NCBI GenBank assembly: GCA_013399875.1
Contig: VXAZ01000591.1
Location: 186,001-250,000 of the forward strand
Length of the DNA stretch: 64,000 nucleotides
Reading direction: 5' to 3'
Source: Gymnorhina tibicen
Lineage: Eukaryota; Chordata; Aves; Passeriformes; Artamidae
Shown here piece by piece: positions 1 to 12,925 of this stretch. Under the pieces are notes generated by a model that worked only from the letters and a program-made list of their open reading frames with translations, ran no database searches and was not told where the DNA came from. Within the stretch, counting starts at the first letter, position 1. Each line of letters opens with the position of its first letter. A program made the position numbers and the translations under genes.

Positions 1-3000
1 TTCCTGGGAAGTGTGAGCTGCTCCTCCTCGCTTCCATGGGGAGAGTGAGGGGATTCCCATCTCCTTTCTCTCCAGGTATCCCTTCCAGCAGCACCTCAGG
101 GATGCTGCCACATCCAACACGGCCTGTGGGAGCAGGGAATGTTCACAGGGTGGGTGTTTTGGGAGATATTTGCGACTGGGAGGTGTCGCTCCCACTCCAA
201 ATCTGGGTATTTAGGGAATTTAGGTGTCAATAATTCAGTGCTGAGGCTGTCACCAAAGTTGGAGGCCAGAAATAGTTTGGATTAAGTTTAATGTGGCCTG
301 AATTTGGTCCACACTGAAGCTGGACTTGGAAAGGGACTGGTTTGTATCAGGACTGCTCCTTCCTGAGGTCCTGGATGGGGAGATCCGGAAGGAGCAGGAG
401 GACCCGGAGCTCTCTCCTGGGATCTGCTGGTGGCAAACACCCCAGGCTTGGCAGCCTGGACGTGCTCCAAGTCCTGGTGGTCCCGAGCCATCCATCTGCT
501 CCGGAATGTGGCATTCCAGGCTCTGGGCTCGGGGTCTGTGTGCCAGATGTGCTGGGTGCCAGGTAAGGAGACGGGTTCCCCTCAGAGCTGTATCAAAATC
601 AGCCTTTTATAGGCTGGTTCTATTTTGGCCAATCTTTCTTTATCCATCTGGGGAGCGTTAGAAAATCTGAGGAGGCAGAATTCCTGCTTAAAGCCAGTGC
701 CATGCCTAATGGGCTACTCATTCCAGCGGATTCCTCATTTATTGTTTTTTAAATGTATGGGGTCATATTTTTTAACCCTCACGGATGAGAAGCATGTCTC
801 ACAAAAAGGTTTATGGCATCGTGTGCTGCCTGTGAGTTATGAGGCTGTTCCTGTCTGGCAGGGAATGAAAGAGCCCAGCATCTGGCAGAATGTGAAACCA
901 GAAATCCCAGAACTTCCCACTCGGAGGAGCTGGGATGGCTGATGGATGTTGTGATAAAATGTCTCATTTTGACGGGTGAGGCAGGACAGTTGGAGGCCCT
1001 TCCCGTCGAAATTTATGGAGTTTAACCAAACCTCCTGGCTGGAAACTTGAGGAAGTCGGTCATCGTGCAGCACGTGGCTGCCGTGCCATAGCAGGGGTGC
1101 TGAAAATCCCGGAATGTTCCTCTTTTGTCCCATGTTTTAGGAACAAATCTCGACTCAGCTCTGTGAAAAAGGACCAAAATAGTGCCCAGAATTTTGGGGG
1201 TCAGTCCAGAAAACCACCTTGCAAAGCCTCATCAGATTCTCGTTACCCACATTCAGAGCTCAGCAAAGTTTCTAGAAGACGTTCTGATGCATTTAGTGAA
1301 AACTGGGATACAAATAGCCATTAGTAGATGTTGCATATCAGGAATTCCCAGATATTTCCTCCTCCGAGCCACTGGATGAGGCAGAATCCAGGTGTGAACT
1401 CCCTGTCTGGGCTCTCCAGCAGCGATTTGCTGTAGAGGATCCTTGGGTGGAGTCATGGGGTAAAGAATTATTCAAATTACTGCACTTTGCTTTGTTATAT
1501 ATTTAAAGTTAAACCTCTTCACTTGGAGAGCATTTTTATTGTGCAGAACAAAACCCTTCTGCTGACAAACCTGGTTAGGTGCTGTTACATAATTCTGTCA
1601 CCAAACCCTTGTTCCTAATTTGCCTTTTTGCTGATGCCTCATTCCATAAACGCTTCTTTATCCTTCGGGAAGAATAAGAAGTGGTGGAATTTCCAGAACA
1701 CGTTCCGGGTGGGTTTAATAACCAGTTCAGGAGTAACAACCAAGCTCCTGACTTGTCACCGACAGATTCCTTTCCTTGTGTCGGAATGACTCAAAACAAA
1801 CGCCCGAAAACTCCCATTTTGCGCGTGTCGACCTCCTCCTTTCTCGAGGCAACTCGAAATGAAGGCTCCTCGCTTTCTCACGTCGGCTTCAGAGGAAAAC
1901 ATCAGACACTCCCTCTTCAAAAGTTCTGATAGGAACAGATGAGACCTGCGAGATGATCAAAGGGAGAGGGGAGCTCGCTGAAATTCCCCGTCCGTGTGAT
2001 GGAAACGCCGCGGGTCCCCATCCCGCACGCCAGATTTCGGCCCGCACGGAGCTCCCTTGGTGCGCGCTGTTGGCATCTGCGGTTGTCAGCATCTTCCAAA
2101 CGACCGAAAAGAAGAAAAATCCGTGGGGTTAACGATGGGTCGATCCGTGGGGTAAATCAGCGTGATCCCCTGGGACAGATAAATGCTGATCAGAAGAAAC
2201 GGGATTCTTCGGAATCCCGTTGGGCGGCGGTGGTTTGGAAAGGATCATTCCTGGTCCGTTTTGCTGATTCCCTGCTGAACTCTTTTTTTAGTTTTAAAAT
2301 TCAGTTACCTCCCAGACAGATGCGCGACTTTGACAGCCCCGGGATCATTTAGCTGGAGTGGAATTAATGTTTCCTTCAAGCCTGTAGATGAACCACAAAA
2401 ACCCCCAGAGATGCAGCAATGTGCACACAATTTCCTTGAATTTGTGGGGTTTTTTCCAACTCCGCACAGCAGACCCAACATTTTGTGCTGTCTCCCGAAT
2501 CTTCAGCTTTGACAGGAGGTAGAAATCAGTGTCTGGTGTGTCTAACAAAAGGCAGCATCAACACATCTCTGTGTACTTGAATATTCAAATTCACATCTTT
2601 ATTCATCTCCCTCCAACCGCTCCAAAGTCGCGGCTCCGGGGATGAACCGCACGAGCTGTGAGCTCGGCAGAGGTTCCTCCACAGAGGGGGCAAAGGAGAG
2701 CCCTGAGGTCGTGGTGAGATCATCATTTCACCACCCTGAAATCAGCATCCGCTGGGAGCAATCCCAGCTCGGCTGCTCCCAGCCAAGCCTGAATCGCTCC
2801 GGAGAAAGGAGCAGGGAGTCCTGGGTTTGCCCGTCCTTTCTGCCCTGAATAAAACAACTCCTGGAGTGAATCTGTTCGAGGGAAGAAAGCCTTGGGGCAA
2901 AATGTTTCGCTGAGTAAATCAGTTTAACGTGGAAAACCAGCAGAAGGGCTGAGTGCCTTTTAAAACTCTTCTTTTTCTGTTGGTGCTCACTTTTTTCACC

Positions 3001-3717
3001 AGGGAGAAGCCGGTCTTTGGGACCCAGCTCTGGCCCTGGGTGCACCAGCAGCTGCACGTATTTCCCTGTTCCTTCGCGAGCCTTTTGGGGGTGAATTAAT
3101 ATGTGGGAAAAATGGCATTTCTCGTTAGCGTGGGCGCTACGGAGCTGATAAAGCGAGCGGGTTTGGAAAGGTCACCGAGGCAGGGTGGCTGCGGGCTGTG
3201 ACATCTCTTTTGTAGCACATCATTGCCTGGTGTGAGCGTTGCTGTCCCTCCAGACTCCCCGGGGGTGTCGGGGAAGTGTCCGTGGCTGCAGAGCTGTCAC
3301 CCTGCCAGCGAGAGGGCAGAGGAAATGAAGGCGCTGCTCCCCAGGGCACCTCGTGAATATTTATGGTGGCAGCGCTAAGGATTTCCATGGAGCTGCTCGG
3401 CCCCGGGGGGATCTGGAGCTGATTTTGCTGCCGTTTGCTTTGCAAGCTGCCAGGATCCATCCCCGAAGCCAGATGAGCTGCCTGGGCGCACAGCGGTGGT
3501 GGGGCTGTGACAGCCGCCTCAGCCAAGGCCACGCGTCCTTCGCCCTGTCGTGACAGCTCCTGAGGAGCTCCAGGGCTGGGGACAGCAGGGCAGAGCTGAT
3601 CATAACGCCCTGATCGCCCCAAAACCGCCCACGGGGTGAGGGAAAGGGGGAAGAATCGACTCACGTCAGCCAAGGACCTGTCTGGCCAACCCTGAACTCT
3701 TGGGAGAGGGCCCAGCT
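1..3717. other. Unique sequence, no gene or repeat recognised
   Basis: I see no supported coding exon, CR1 fragment or tandem repeat here. The short open frames on both strands overlap each other in conflicting frames and have no recognisable domain. The part from about 1630 to 2330 is richer in CpG and short AT blocks than its surroundings and could hold conserved non-coding sequence, but this is an impression from base composition only. Confidence 0.6.
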
Positions 3718-3890
3718 CTGGCACAGGGTGCCCAGAGCAGCTGTGGCTGCCCCTGGATCCCTGGAAGTGTCCAAGGCCAGGCTGGACGGCGCTTGGAGCA
3801 GCCTGGGATAGTGGGAGGCATCCCTGCCCATGGCAGGGGGTGGAATGGGATGGGTTTTAAGGTTCCAACCCAAACCATCCGATGGTTTTC
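3718..3890 (+). mobile_element. CR1 LINE 3' fragment (type A)
   Basis: The segment follows the CR1 3' region in sense orientation: a GGCACAGGGTGCCCAGAGCAG start, a CTGGAAGTGTCCAAGGCCAG block, then CCCTGCCCATGGCAGGGGG, and an end resembling CCAACCCAAACCATCCGATG. It is strongly 5' truncated, as most avian CR1 copies are, because reverse transcription starts from the 3' end. It keeps no coding sequence. The expected ATTCYATG terminal repeat is worn. Confidence 0.9.
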
Positions 3891-6800
3891 TGACCCCTCT
3901 GCTGCCAGTGCCCCTCTGCAGCCCTTCCAGCCCTTCTCCTTGCCCACCCGTGCCTGTGGAGTGGTTTAAACACTTGCCGGTGTTTAAACTGATCCCAGCA
4001 GCCCTCAGCAGCACTAAAAAGCCAGTGCTGTGTGTTTGTGCACCGACTGCTGATTGCCTGGGTCGCAGAAAAGTGGGTTAGACTCAGATTATTGCCTTTG
4101 TCCACGTTCCTGACCTTTTCCCCCGCATATTGCATGGCCCGCGGGTGGAGGAAGGAGGATTAAAGGTTAAGAAACCTCTCTTGAAAGAGTTAGGATGCCT
4201 AAATGTTTAAAATGTTTCCTTTCCCCAGTAATTCCAATCTATATTAAAGCTAAAACCCTTCTGAGAGGTAATAAAACAGAGCAGTGGAGGAGATCATTGG
4301 GAAGATTAGGAAGAAGAGACTTAAGAGCTTACTCTTGATGCTTCTGGGTTTATACTTTGTTCTTGTTTTACTCTGTCAATCTCTTCTAGCGTTTCTCCCG
4401 GTGGTTTTATTGTGTTTTTATGGAGCAGGGATGGTGCTGCAAACTACCAGGGAAAAGCTTGTTGTCGTTGAGTGGAGGGGGAAGAACATTCCTTTGCACA
4501 TTTTTCGCTGTTCCTGTTATATCTCAAATTTAGAAAGTAACAAGAAGCAGCATCCAGTTTTCATTAATGCTTCAGGGTTGTTGGGGTTTTTTGTTTTTTT
4601 TTTTTTTTGGCACATATGTTTTCGTTTCCAAAGGAGAAGATGAAATTCCTCCTTCCCAGCCGGCACTGGAGCACACCAGGACCAGCAGATTCCCTGGATT
4701 TTGCTGCCAGGTAGGAGCCTGGTAACCTGCTTTGTCTGCTCGGGTTATCCCTAAACCCAGCAGCAGTGGGAAGCACAGTGCTGGTTTTTTTGGGACAAAG
4801 GGTCGTGCTGTGACTGCTTCCCTTATGTGAACATTCCTCTTGACACAGCCTGGCTGGTGGCCCACATTAATTTGCTCCAAAAAAAAAAAAAAAACAACCC
4901 AAAAAAAACCCCCAGGAAAAAAGAGATGATATTCACGTTCTCGGAGGAGTTGTGCGTTCCATCTGGATACTGCAAACCTGTGAACCCTGTCCAAATAACT
5001 CCCGTGCTCTCCTTGCTTGATTTTTGTGCATCTTGTCAGTTAAATGTATCCGAGAGCTCCCGCGGCTCGTGCCCGTCACAGCCGAGGAGCGCCCTTGGGA
5101 GATGCTCACATGGAGCACTGGCCCCCTGATGAAATCCCAGCGGCGTGGAATTCTGTTTGGGATGGCCCACGAGTCGGTGTTGGCAGGAATTCCACAGAAT
5201 TCCCATGGAAGCGTGTTTTGTCAGCTCGGGTGCGAGCAGGTCTTGGAGCTCCGGGCCTGGGTCTCGCTGCTGCGCTGGCACTGGGGGGGACTGGGGGATG
5301 TTAAAAGGCTCCTCTCCCTCTTAATTTCGGTGTTTCTATGGAAACAGATCCCGAACGGGAATTGTTCTTTCCTGCTTTTTCTCATCCTGGTTTCGTCAGT
5401 GGGAAAAAGTGAAACTTGGGATGAAAGCCAGCACAGGCAGCAGTAGGTGTTGCTGTGGGAGCAGGACCAGGTCCTTGCTGCTCACGTTCCTCTTCACTTC
5501 CAAACCAAAATACGTGGAAATAGGGACTCCAAAAGCTTCAGTTCTTATCTGGGACATGATTTCTGCATTTTATTCAAAAAGTGACTCGCGTGAGCATGAC
5601 TTCAGGCAGAGCATTGCCACCAGCTGGAAGGGAAGGAGGCTGCAGAGTTTTCCAGGTTTCTCCTAAACCCCCCTGACCTGGAGCACCTCTCGCTTGGGTT
5701 TCAGGAATAAAAACCCAAACTCTGAGCACTGTGCCGTTATGGAAATAAAATACTCTTTTTGAGAAAGAGAGTTTGGATGAAAAGAGTTTGGGGCCAGGCC
5801 TGTGTTTGTCAGGGAGATGAAAACCAGCAGCTTTGTGCTGTCTGAGGCATTTGCGTCTTGTCTTCATCACCACAAGAAGTGCAGGATAAGGAGGTGCAAG
5901 CTGGGGGTGAAAGTTGGGAAGAGAAATCCCTCTACAAGTCATCAGTGAAGCAGCGTCTTGGCAATAAAAACTTCAGGGATTGTTTTCCCTTTGGCGATAA
6001 ACTTGGAAGTCTGGACGCTGAGTGCTTGGCTGGAGAGGGACCTGGAGCTCTGGGGGCTGCAGGACCTGGTGCATCCGATGGATTTGGTGCTTTTGGTGGC
6101 TGTCACTCGGTGTCACAGCAGGGTGACGGGTTCCATGTGCTCCAGGTGTCCCTTATCTTTACTCCGAGGTGTCTCCACTAATGGATCACATTTTGTTTCG
6201 TACCTGTCTTGGTGAATCCTCCAGCTATCCCAGCACCTGGCAGGAGTGAGGAATAAACTCCAGTAATTTAGGTTGTTACTGGTCAAACTGGGCTGAGCCT
6301 CTGGCTGCGTCCAGAGGGGAGAGAATGAAAAGGGAAGGAAGGTGGTGAGCACCTGGACAGGTTCAATCCCAAACCAAACAGGAGAGTTTCTCACCCTGAG
6401 AAGGGAAAGCAGAACTGTCCAAGCGTTTTGAGGCTTTCCCCAAATCTCCCCGCCCAGAGCTGGGCTGGAGCCCCTGATGGGATCCAAGCTGGGTGTAACT
6501 CTCAAGTTCAGCACCTTGTCATGGTCTAGCAGCCAGCCCTGCTCTGTGTCCCTGGTCCCATCCTCTGCAATCAAAGGGAGACTTCACTAGAAAAATCTCT
6601 GCTGCTTGATTCACACAGAAAAGAAAGAGTTAAACTTTCTTTTTTTCCCCTTTTTTTTCAGGGCCTGCCTTGCTGTAAGTTTTGGTATTTAAAATTAATG
6701 AAGAAAATGAGAAAATAATGTGGCTCGGATTACTCCTCCTCAGCTGTTTTGCTTTTTCTGGCAAATTGTTGCTTGTAGACGTCTGGCATTTTATTTCTTT

Positions 6801-7165
6801 TTGGTTTGTTTTTTTTTTTAAGCTTTGACATCTCTCATCATGTTCCGTATAATTCTTTCTTGGGAATAATGTGACGGGTGGATGGCCCTTCATTCCTGGT
6901 CCTGCTCCTCAGGGCATCCTTTTGCAAAGCCCTTCTCCCCCTCTTCCTTCCCTCCTCCAACCTGTGGGCGTCTGACTCAGAGAGCTGGAGACTCATTCTG
7001 GAGCTTTCACGTGTAACTTCTCATTAATTAACTCGTGACTCAACATGTTCATGTTAGAAAAGAGGGAATTCGCAGTTTTGCTTTTGCTTTCCCTGTTTTT
7101 GGTGCCGCGTGGGCGCCTGGTAGAATTCCTTTGGAGACGGCAACATTTGTGGGATAGATCAAGTT
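3891..7165. other. Unique sequence with poly-T and poly-A runs
   Basis: No gene, CR1 or tandem array is recognised. A poly-T run lies near 4589-4610 and a poly-A run near 4879-4894. They have no adjoining element body and are treated as simple runs. The open frames across 5.0-5.4 kb overlap in several frames and show no domain. Confidence 0.55.
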
Positions 7166-7302
7166 GTGGTTGCCCCATCCCTGGAAATGTTCCAGACCAG
7201 GTTTGGAGCACCCTGGGATAGTGGGAGGTGTCCCTGCCCATGGCGGGGGGTGGAATGGGATGGCTTTAAGATCCCTTCCCACCCAAACCAGTCTGGAATT
7301 CT
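7166..7302 (+). mobile_element. CR1 LINE 3' fragment (type A)
   Basis: Sense-orientation CR1 3' end. TGTGGTTGCCCCATCCCTGG is followed by GGAGCACCCTGGGATAGTGG, CCCTGCCCATGGCGGGGGG and AAGATCCCTTCCCACCCAAA. It is about 140 bp long, 5' truncated, and lacks a clear terminal octamer repeat. Confidence 0.88.
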
Positions 7303-7511
7303 CATTGTAGGGCTGAAGCCGGTTCTGGGACTGGACCCAGGCTTGAAAGGAAAAGCAGCGTTGCTTCTTCTGGAAGCAATGGGTTTCTTGCACGAGTGCG
7401 GCTGCAGTGGTGGGAACTCCTCTGCCCATGTTGCCCTGCTCAGTGGGGCTGGCTGTTCCCCCCAATTTCTCCAGGCCAAAATCCTGGCTCTGAGCTGGCT
7501 GTGCTGGAGTG

Positions 7512-7790
7512 GTTGGGCTGGGCATCTTCCGTCACGTTGGATTGAGTGTCTTCCATCACATTGTAGTGGGCATCTTTCATCATGTTGGGTTGGGCATCTT
7601 CCATCACATTGGGTTGGGTGTCTTCCATTGCATTGGACGTCTTCTATCACGTCGGGTTGGGTGCCTTCCATCATGTTGGGCTGGGCGTCTTCCATTGCGT
7701 TGGGTTGGGCACCTTCCATCATGTTGGAGTGGGCACCTTCAATCACTTTGGGTGTCTTCCATCACGTTGGGTTGGGCGTCTTCCATCAGC
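7512..7790. repeat. 24-bp minisatellite
   Basis: Roughly eleven imperfect copies of a 24-base unit of the form GGTTGGGCRTCTTCCATCAC plus RTTG run head to tail. Some copies are shortened, for example the 19-base copy near 7637-7655. Because 24 is a multiple of three, the array produces long, repetitive open frames on both strands. These are a by-product of the repeat and not genes. Variants such as ATCACATTG and ATTGCATTG alternate irregularly. Confidence 0.85.
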
Positions 7791-9429
7791 AATGGGTCCA
7801 AATTCCCACATCTCCCGTACGCAGAAGGTCCAACCCCTCAGCTGCCTGACTTGCAAACGAGGAGGTGTTAACGAGCATGGAAGCTCCTGGCAGCAGCTCC
7901 TCAATTCTCCTGAGGTTTGGGAAGTGCTGGTGTCCCGATGCCGCCTCCTTCGGAGCAGGGCAGGGCGGTGGTGACCATCCCAGAAGGAGACATTTCCAGT
8001 GGGTTTGTCCCATGCCTGCAGCCACACTTGTGCTCCTCAGAGGGGACCTCCCTCCTTGTGAACTTTAAATGCCCATAAACCCCCAGGTTTCTCTTTCTTC
8101 CACTTTGCACTTCAGGAACGGTTGGGAAACTGAAGGGAAAACTGTTAAACTGAAGCAGTTGAGTTGAGCATCCATCTGCAAGCCCAGGGCCAAGCCTCTG
8201 ACAGGAGAAACAACCCCAAACCCTCCTGCACCCAAATAAGTCCAATAAAAGCTCCAAACTTAATCTGGAACTTGAGCCCGCAGGATTGGGGTTATTAAAG
8301 TTATTAAAATCCAGTTGTTGGAGGGCTGGGGACTCCGGTAAGGAATCTGCGGCTCAGGGAGGAATTTTGCCCGGGGGGATTTCCTGGTTAATGCAGCTGT
8401 TGACTGGCAAATTGCTTTGCTGGTTGGGCCACTGCTGGGCTGCTTCCATACGGAATTGCTCCTGCTGCTCGAGGTGAAAGGGAAGAGTGGGGAAAACTCC
8501 CAATAATTCAACCCCTGTGTGGGATTCAGGCTCCCGGTGCTCTGTCGCGGCTATAAATATTAAACCTGGATTTGGGATGGGATTTCAGCATGGCCTGTTG
8601 GCTCCTCTTCCCGACCTCATCCATCTCCAAGCCGGAGGGGTGGGCTGCAGGAGGCTGCTCTCCTCTCCTTACCCATTTTTCCTCTCGTTATCCATTTTTC
8701 CTCTCCTTCCATTAATCATTCTAACAGCAAACTGGGGGAAAAGGAGTTTAAAAATCCCTGTTTATCTGTAGGAACACGTCAGAACCGGAGCCAGCTCTGC
8801 CCCACAGCGCTTGGTGGGCTGGAAAAGCTCTGGATTGTGGGAGCTGGGGGATGAGAGATCCCACACTACTCCGTGTCTGCAGGGAGGTGACATTCCAGGG
8901 TCACAGAGTGCTGGATTTCTTCCTCTGGGGGCTCTAAACCCTCTTTGCAAGGGGCACGTTTGAGTTATGAGTTGCAGCTCCACCGAGTCCCAGCGTCTGG
9001 GCAGAAACGATCCCCCAGCTCATTGTAAATGCAGGCAGGCCTGCAGTAAATAGGATTCAATTAGCAGGAAAAAGCTCGGAAAACCAGAGTTTCTTTGCAG
9101 TTAGGAAGGCTGGAAAAGGGGGAAGAGGGCAAGCCGGGGGCTGCTGAGCCAGCCCTGGTGCCTGATTCGTGCTGCACTGGGGAAATTGCTCTGGTTTGTA
9201 TTAAATTTTAGGTTATGTAAGGTTGGAACTGGGTCTGACTGATTTAAGTTGTACCAGGCTAAATTTCGAGTCCTGGCTCTGATAACTTTAACCATCTCTT
9301 GCCAGGCTGCAGGGCGCTCTCCTGTTAGACTGCACAGGAGATATCACCTGGGAGTCTTTCCCTTCGTGAGAAGGTTCATCTGTTAAACCAAAGTTTTGCA
9401 CTATAAAAATGTATTTAATGTTATTTTTT
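7791..9429. other. Unique sequence, no gene recognised
   Basis: No repeat or coding exon can be supported. Open frames at 7.9-8.5 kb and 8.8-9.0 kb are short and have no recognisable domain. Confidence 0.6.
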
Positions 9430-9605
9430 GAGTGGGCAACAAGTTTTTCAACCTGCCTACCACTGCGGTGGGTGCCTCATCCCTGGAAGTGTCCAGGGCC
9501 AGGTTGGACAGGACTTGGAGCAACCTGGGACAGTGGAAGGGGAACTGGATGAGGAATTTCAGGTTTCTTCCCCCCCAAACCATTCTGTGGTTTTATGGTT
9601 CAGAG
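9430..9605 (+). mobile_element. CR1 LINE 3' fragment (type A, degraded)
   Basis: Sense CR1 3' end with CTGGAAGTGTCCAGGGCCAG, then GGAGCAACCTGGGACAGTGG, and a tail CCCCCAAACCATTCTGTGG. The stretch between the body and the tail has lost the usual CATGGCAGGGG block, so this copy carries an internal deletion. The 5' limit near 9430 is approximate. Confidence 0.82.
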
Positions 9606-11689
9606 TTTTCACTGGAAACACAAACACTTCCAGCCACTATTTTTTATAAACCCCGAAGTAATTTCATTTTTTGGAAGGCCTTTTCAGAGAGGGGGGGGGG
9701 GAAAGAAAACAACACTGGAAGAGCTTTGCTGGCTAAGCCTGAGAAAAAGCCTGTGTTACTTCATTCCCTTGTAGAAATACGTTCAGTTCCACAAACGCCA
9801 AGGTGCCGGCGCCGCAGGTGTGTGAGGGGTGATAAGTGCTGTTCACACGCTCAGCAAAGCAGCGTGCAAATAAATGACCACATTCCCGGTGATTTGAAAC
9901 TCCCGGCGGGTTCCTTATGGAAAGGAAACAGCCAGTCCAAACAGATTCAGCCCAGAACTCGTGCTCGGCGGATGAAAGTCTCCGAAGCGCTCGGGAGCGC
10001 GGCAGGAAAACGCGAAACCCCACGTGTTTGAACGGAGCCGCCGCAACTTCGCGGCCAGGAATTCTAACAGTTCCTGCACAACGCCGGTCTCCTTCCTTTT
10101 CCCATCCTGTCCAGGCTGCTGTGATGGATGCACCTCATTCCCAGGCGGAGAGCATCTCCGGCGGGAATGAGAGGCCCCCCCGGAAAGCGGTGGCTACGGG
10201 CAGAGCGCGATCACGGGGCTGCTTTCCCTCCGTGATGGGGTGTTGTGGAGCACGGCTCCATCGAAAAGCCTTTAAATAACGTTAGCATCGAATGGAGCAA
10301 CCTTCCAGGGAAATCAAATCCCTCGCCGCCTCTGGTGCTGCCTCTGAAAGGGAATCAATTTTCTTTGCCTGATAGCTTTCCCCAGCACTTAACGCGCGTG
10401 AGGGGAAGGCGCTCATTGTGAGGGTTGCCCGGGAATTGCCTTCTGGAGGTCAGATCTTGGGGGGAAAAAAAATAGAGGAGAAGAAAGAAAACAAGGTTTG
10501 GTGACCCCTATCCTGATGGGAAGGACCTGCTGCAGCTGCTTGGGTGGGGAGAGGGGCTGGAATGCTCACGGTAGGGTTTGGTTGTAGGTTTTAATTATAG
10601 GTACAATGAGTCTGTGTGTGTGTGTCTCCCTTAAAATTCCAACCAGGAAGCCAGTCCTAGCCTGGATTTGGGCTCGGTGGCTGTTTGGGTGTCCCTGGTT
10701 TAGCTGCAGCATCCTTGGCTTGCACAGTCCGAGCCAGCTGGAGCATCCAACACGAAGCTTCCCTCGCTTTGGAGACAAAGCATTAAGCACAGAACAAATC
10801 CAAAAATCCCGGATTCCTGGCTGGCTTGCTCCGTGGCTTCGCAGGGAAACTCCCAGCAAAGTGCAAAATCAGGGATTCCTTTAATAACACACTTAATTCC
10901 CCTCCTTGTGGAGCGTCCATGTGGCTGTTCCCTGGGTTCGCTGCACTCTGCAGCTGTGAAAACCAGGAATGAACATTTTGGGGTGAAACCACGAGTGTTC
11001 AGGCCACTCTCAGTTCCTGTGGCACGACCCCCAGGAAGTCCGGAGGAATGAGCTTCCAAGGATAACAGGAGGCAGGATTTGACCCAGGATGGATTCTCAG
11101 CAAAATGCAAAACCCAGGGATTGCGTAGGACAGGGAATGAAATGTCAGAGCGGGGCTTCAGGTGCTGAGGGGGAGCATTTCCCAGGAAAATCCCACTCGG
11201 AAATCATTTTCCCCACAAAACCCCAACTGCAGAGCGTCACCGTAATGCGCCCTAATGACGGGGGAAGGGGGGGCCAATTTTAGAAAGTGGTTTTAAAAAA
11301 GCTCTGCAATCCATCTGGATTCTCTTAGGAGCAAGCAAAACCTCATCAGGGACCACTTCAAAGCCCATTTCCTGCTGCCTCAATGATCCCGTGTGCGCCT
11401 GCCGCCGCATGGACGTTGTTCCGTTCGGGATGGGTTTGGGCTGTGCCTGATGGGAACGAACTGCGCCCAATTCCAGGAGTGATTTCCAATCTGTTGGGAG
11501 CCCTGGTTCCTGCAGGCCTGGCTTGGCTTTGGAGGTGGAGATCGGGGGGAATTCGCAGCCCTCCTGCCTGATGTCCTGCCCAGGGGTTTTGGAAAATGGA
11601 ATTAATTTGGGGTTTTTGGGAAGCATGGCAGTGTTATATTTTAATAGTGTGTGAGTTGTTTGAATGGTGTTGAGCTTTCAATTTAAAAA
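9606..11689. other. Unique sequence with CpG-rich, possibly regulatory part
   Basis: No gene is supported. About 9780-10420 is repeat-free and unusually rich in CpG for the window, with AT blocks such as TTTAAATAACGTTAGCATCG near 10270 and an AAAGGGAATCAATTTTCTTTG stretch near 10346. This mix is often seen in conserved non-coding elements of birds. A G run of about ten lies at 9691-9701 and a short TG repeat at 10615-10625. Confidence 0.45.
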
Positions 11690-12200
11690 ATATTTATATT
11701 TATATTCATGATATTATTTATGTCTATATTTATACTTATATGATATTTATTTTATCTTTATTTTATATTTATATTTATATTTATATTTATATTTATATTT
11801 ATATTTATATTTATATTTATATTTATATTTATATTTATTTTTATTTTTATTTTTATTTTTATTTTTTATATTTATGTATTCTTAAAATTTTTTAATTTTT
11901 TATTTATTTTAATTTTTTATTTTAATTTATTTTTATTTTTATTTTATNTTATTTTTTACTTTTATCTTTATTTTCATTTTCATTTTCATTTTCATTTTAT
12001 TTTTATTTTTTAATTTTTATTTTGTATTTCTATAAATAGTGTATACATACGTATTTTATCTATGGGGTTTTTTTTACATTTATATTCTATATTTTTACAT
12101 ATTTTAATCTATATGATGCACATCTATTTAAAAATATATGTTTTATGTATTTATTATATCTTTATTATCTATTTTCTATATTTAAATATATATTTACTTG
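11690..12200. repeat. AT-rich compound microsatellite
   Basis: A long TATTTA-type hexamer array (about 11690-11850) passes into ATTTTT and ATTTTC pentamers and hexamers (to about 12020) and then into irregular AT-rich sequence. The single ambiguous base at 11948 lies inside it. Such arrays are prone to slippage, so the true length in the organism is uncertain. A roughly 107-residue hydrophobic open frame beginning at 12062 is a product of this composition. Confidence 0.9.
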
Positions 12201-12696
12201 TAATTTTTTTCATATTCCACAGGTCTGACGACCAATCTTTCCATCCACTCTCCAGGACGAAGGCTCAGCCTGCTGCTGCCACCCCAGGTGTTTTCTTCTC
12301 CAGTTCCCTTTTCCCGTTTTCCCCCTTTTATCTCATTTCCCGTGTCGCCTTTTTTGCCCAGGCGCTGGCAGGGAAGAGCAAATGATGTCATTTGCTTCCC
12401 GGTGAGATCCATGTGGATGATCCTGATGTCCTTTTGTGCCGTACCCCGACGGCCTCAGCTTAAACCCGTGTGAAAAGTGGGATCTGCCATTCCCCCTGTT
12501 CCCCTCGTGGAGCCACTCCTTTGGCACCTGGCAGATGAAGGGAGGGCAATTCCTGCCCTTAATTCCGTGCTCCGGCACAGCCTGGGAATTGCTGCACGTC
12601 CTAGAGGAGGGTTTGGAAAGAAAACAGAAATGTAGGAGGTTAAAAGAGGTTTTTGGTGGGGTTATAGCAGAGTAACGATCCCGGTTTTTGTACCTC
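12201..12696. other. Unique sequence
   Basis: No repeat or gene is recognised. The 259-residue open frame on the minus strand (12333-13112) crosses the downstream CR1 fragment and is not taken as coding. Confidence 0.6.
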
Positions 12697-12925
12697 TGGA
12701 ATAGAATTCCAGACCGGTTTGGGCTGGAAGGGATCTTAAATCTCATCCTCCACGGGCAGGGACACCTTCCGCTCTCCCAGGGCGCTCCAAGCCCCATCAG
12801 CCTGGCCTTGGACACTTCCAGGGATCCAGGGGCAGCCACAGCTCCTCTGGGAATTCCATCCCAGCCCCTCCCCACCCTCCCAGCCAGGAATTCCTTCCCA
12901 ATATCCCATCTAACCCTCTTCTCCC
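12697..12925 (-). mobile_element. CR1 LINE 3' fragment (type A)
   Basis: Antisense CR1. Reading left to right it gives the 3' tip (GGTTTGGGCTGGAAGGGATC), then GGGCAGGGACACCTTCCGCT, CCAGGGATCCAGGGGCAGCC, and the more 5' part CCAGCCAGGAATTCCTTCCC followed by AATATCCCATC. It is about 230 bp and 5' truncated. The tip is followed on its outer side by unrelated DNA. Confidence 0.92.

Noticed and set aside
7166..7849. 227-residue plus-strand frame
   Set aside because: It combines a CR1 fragment with the 24-bp minisatellite; the length of the repeat unit explains why it is open.
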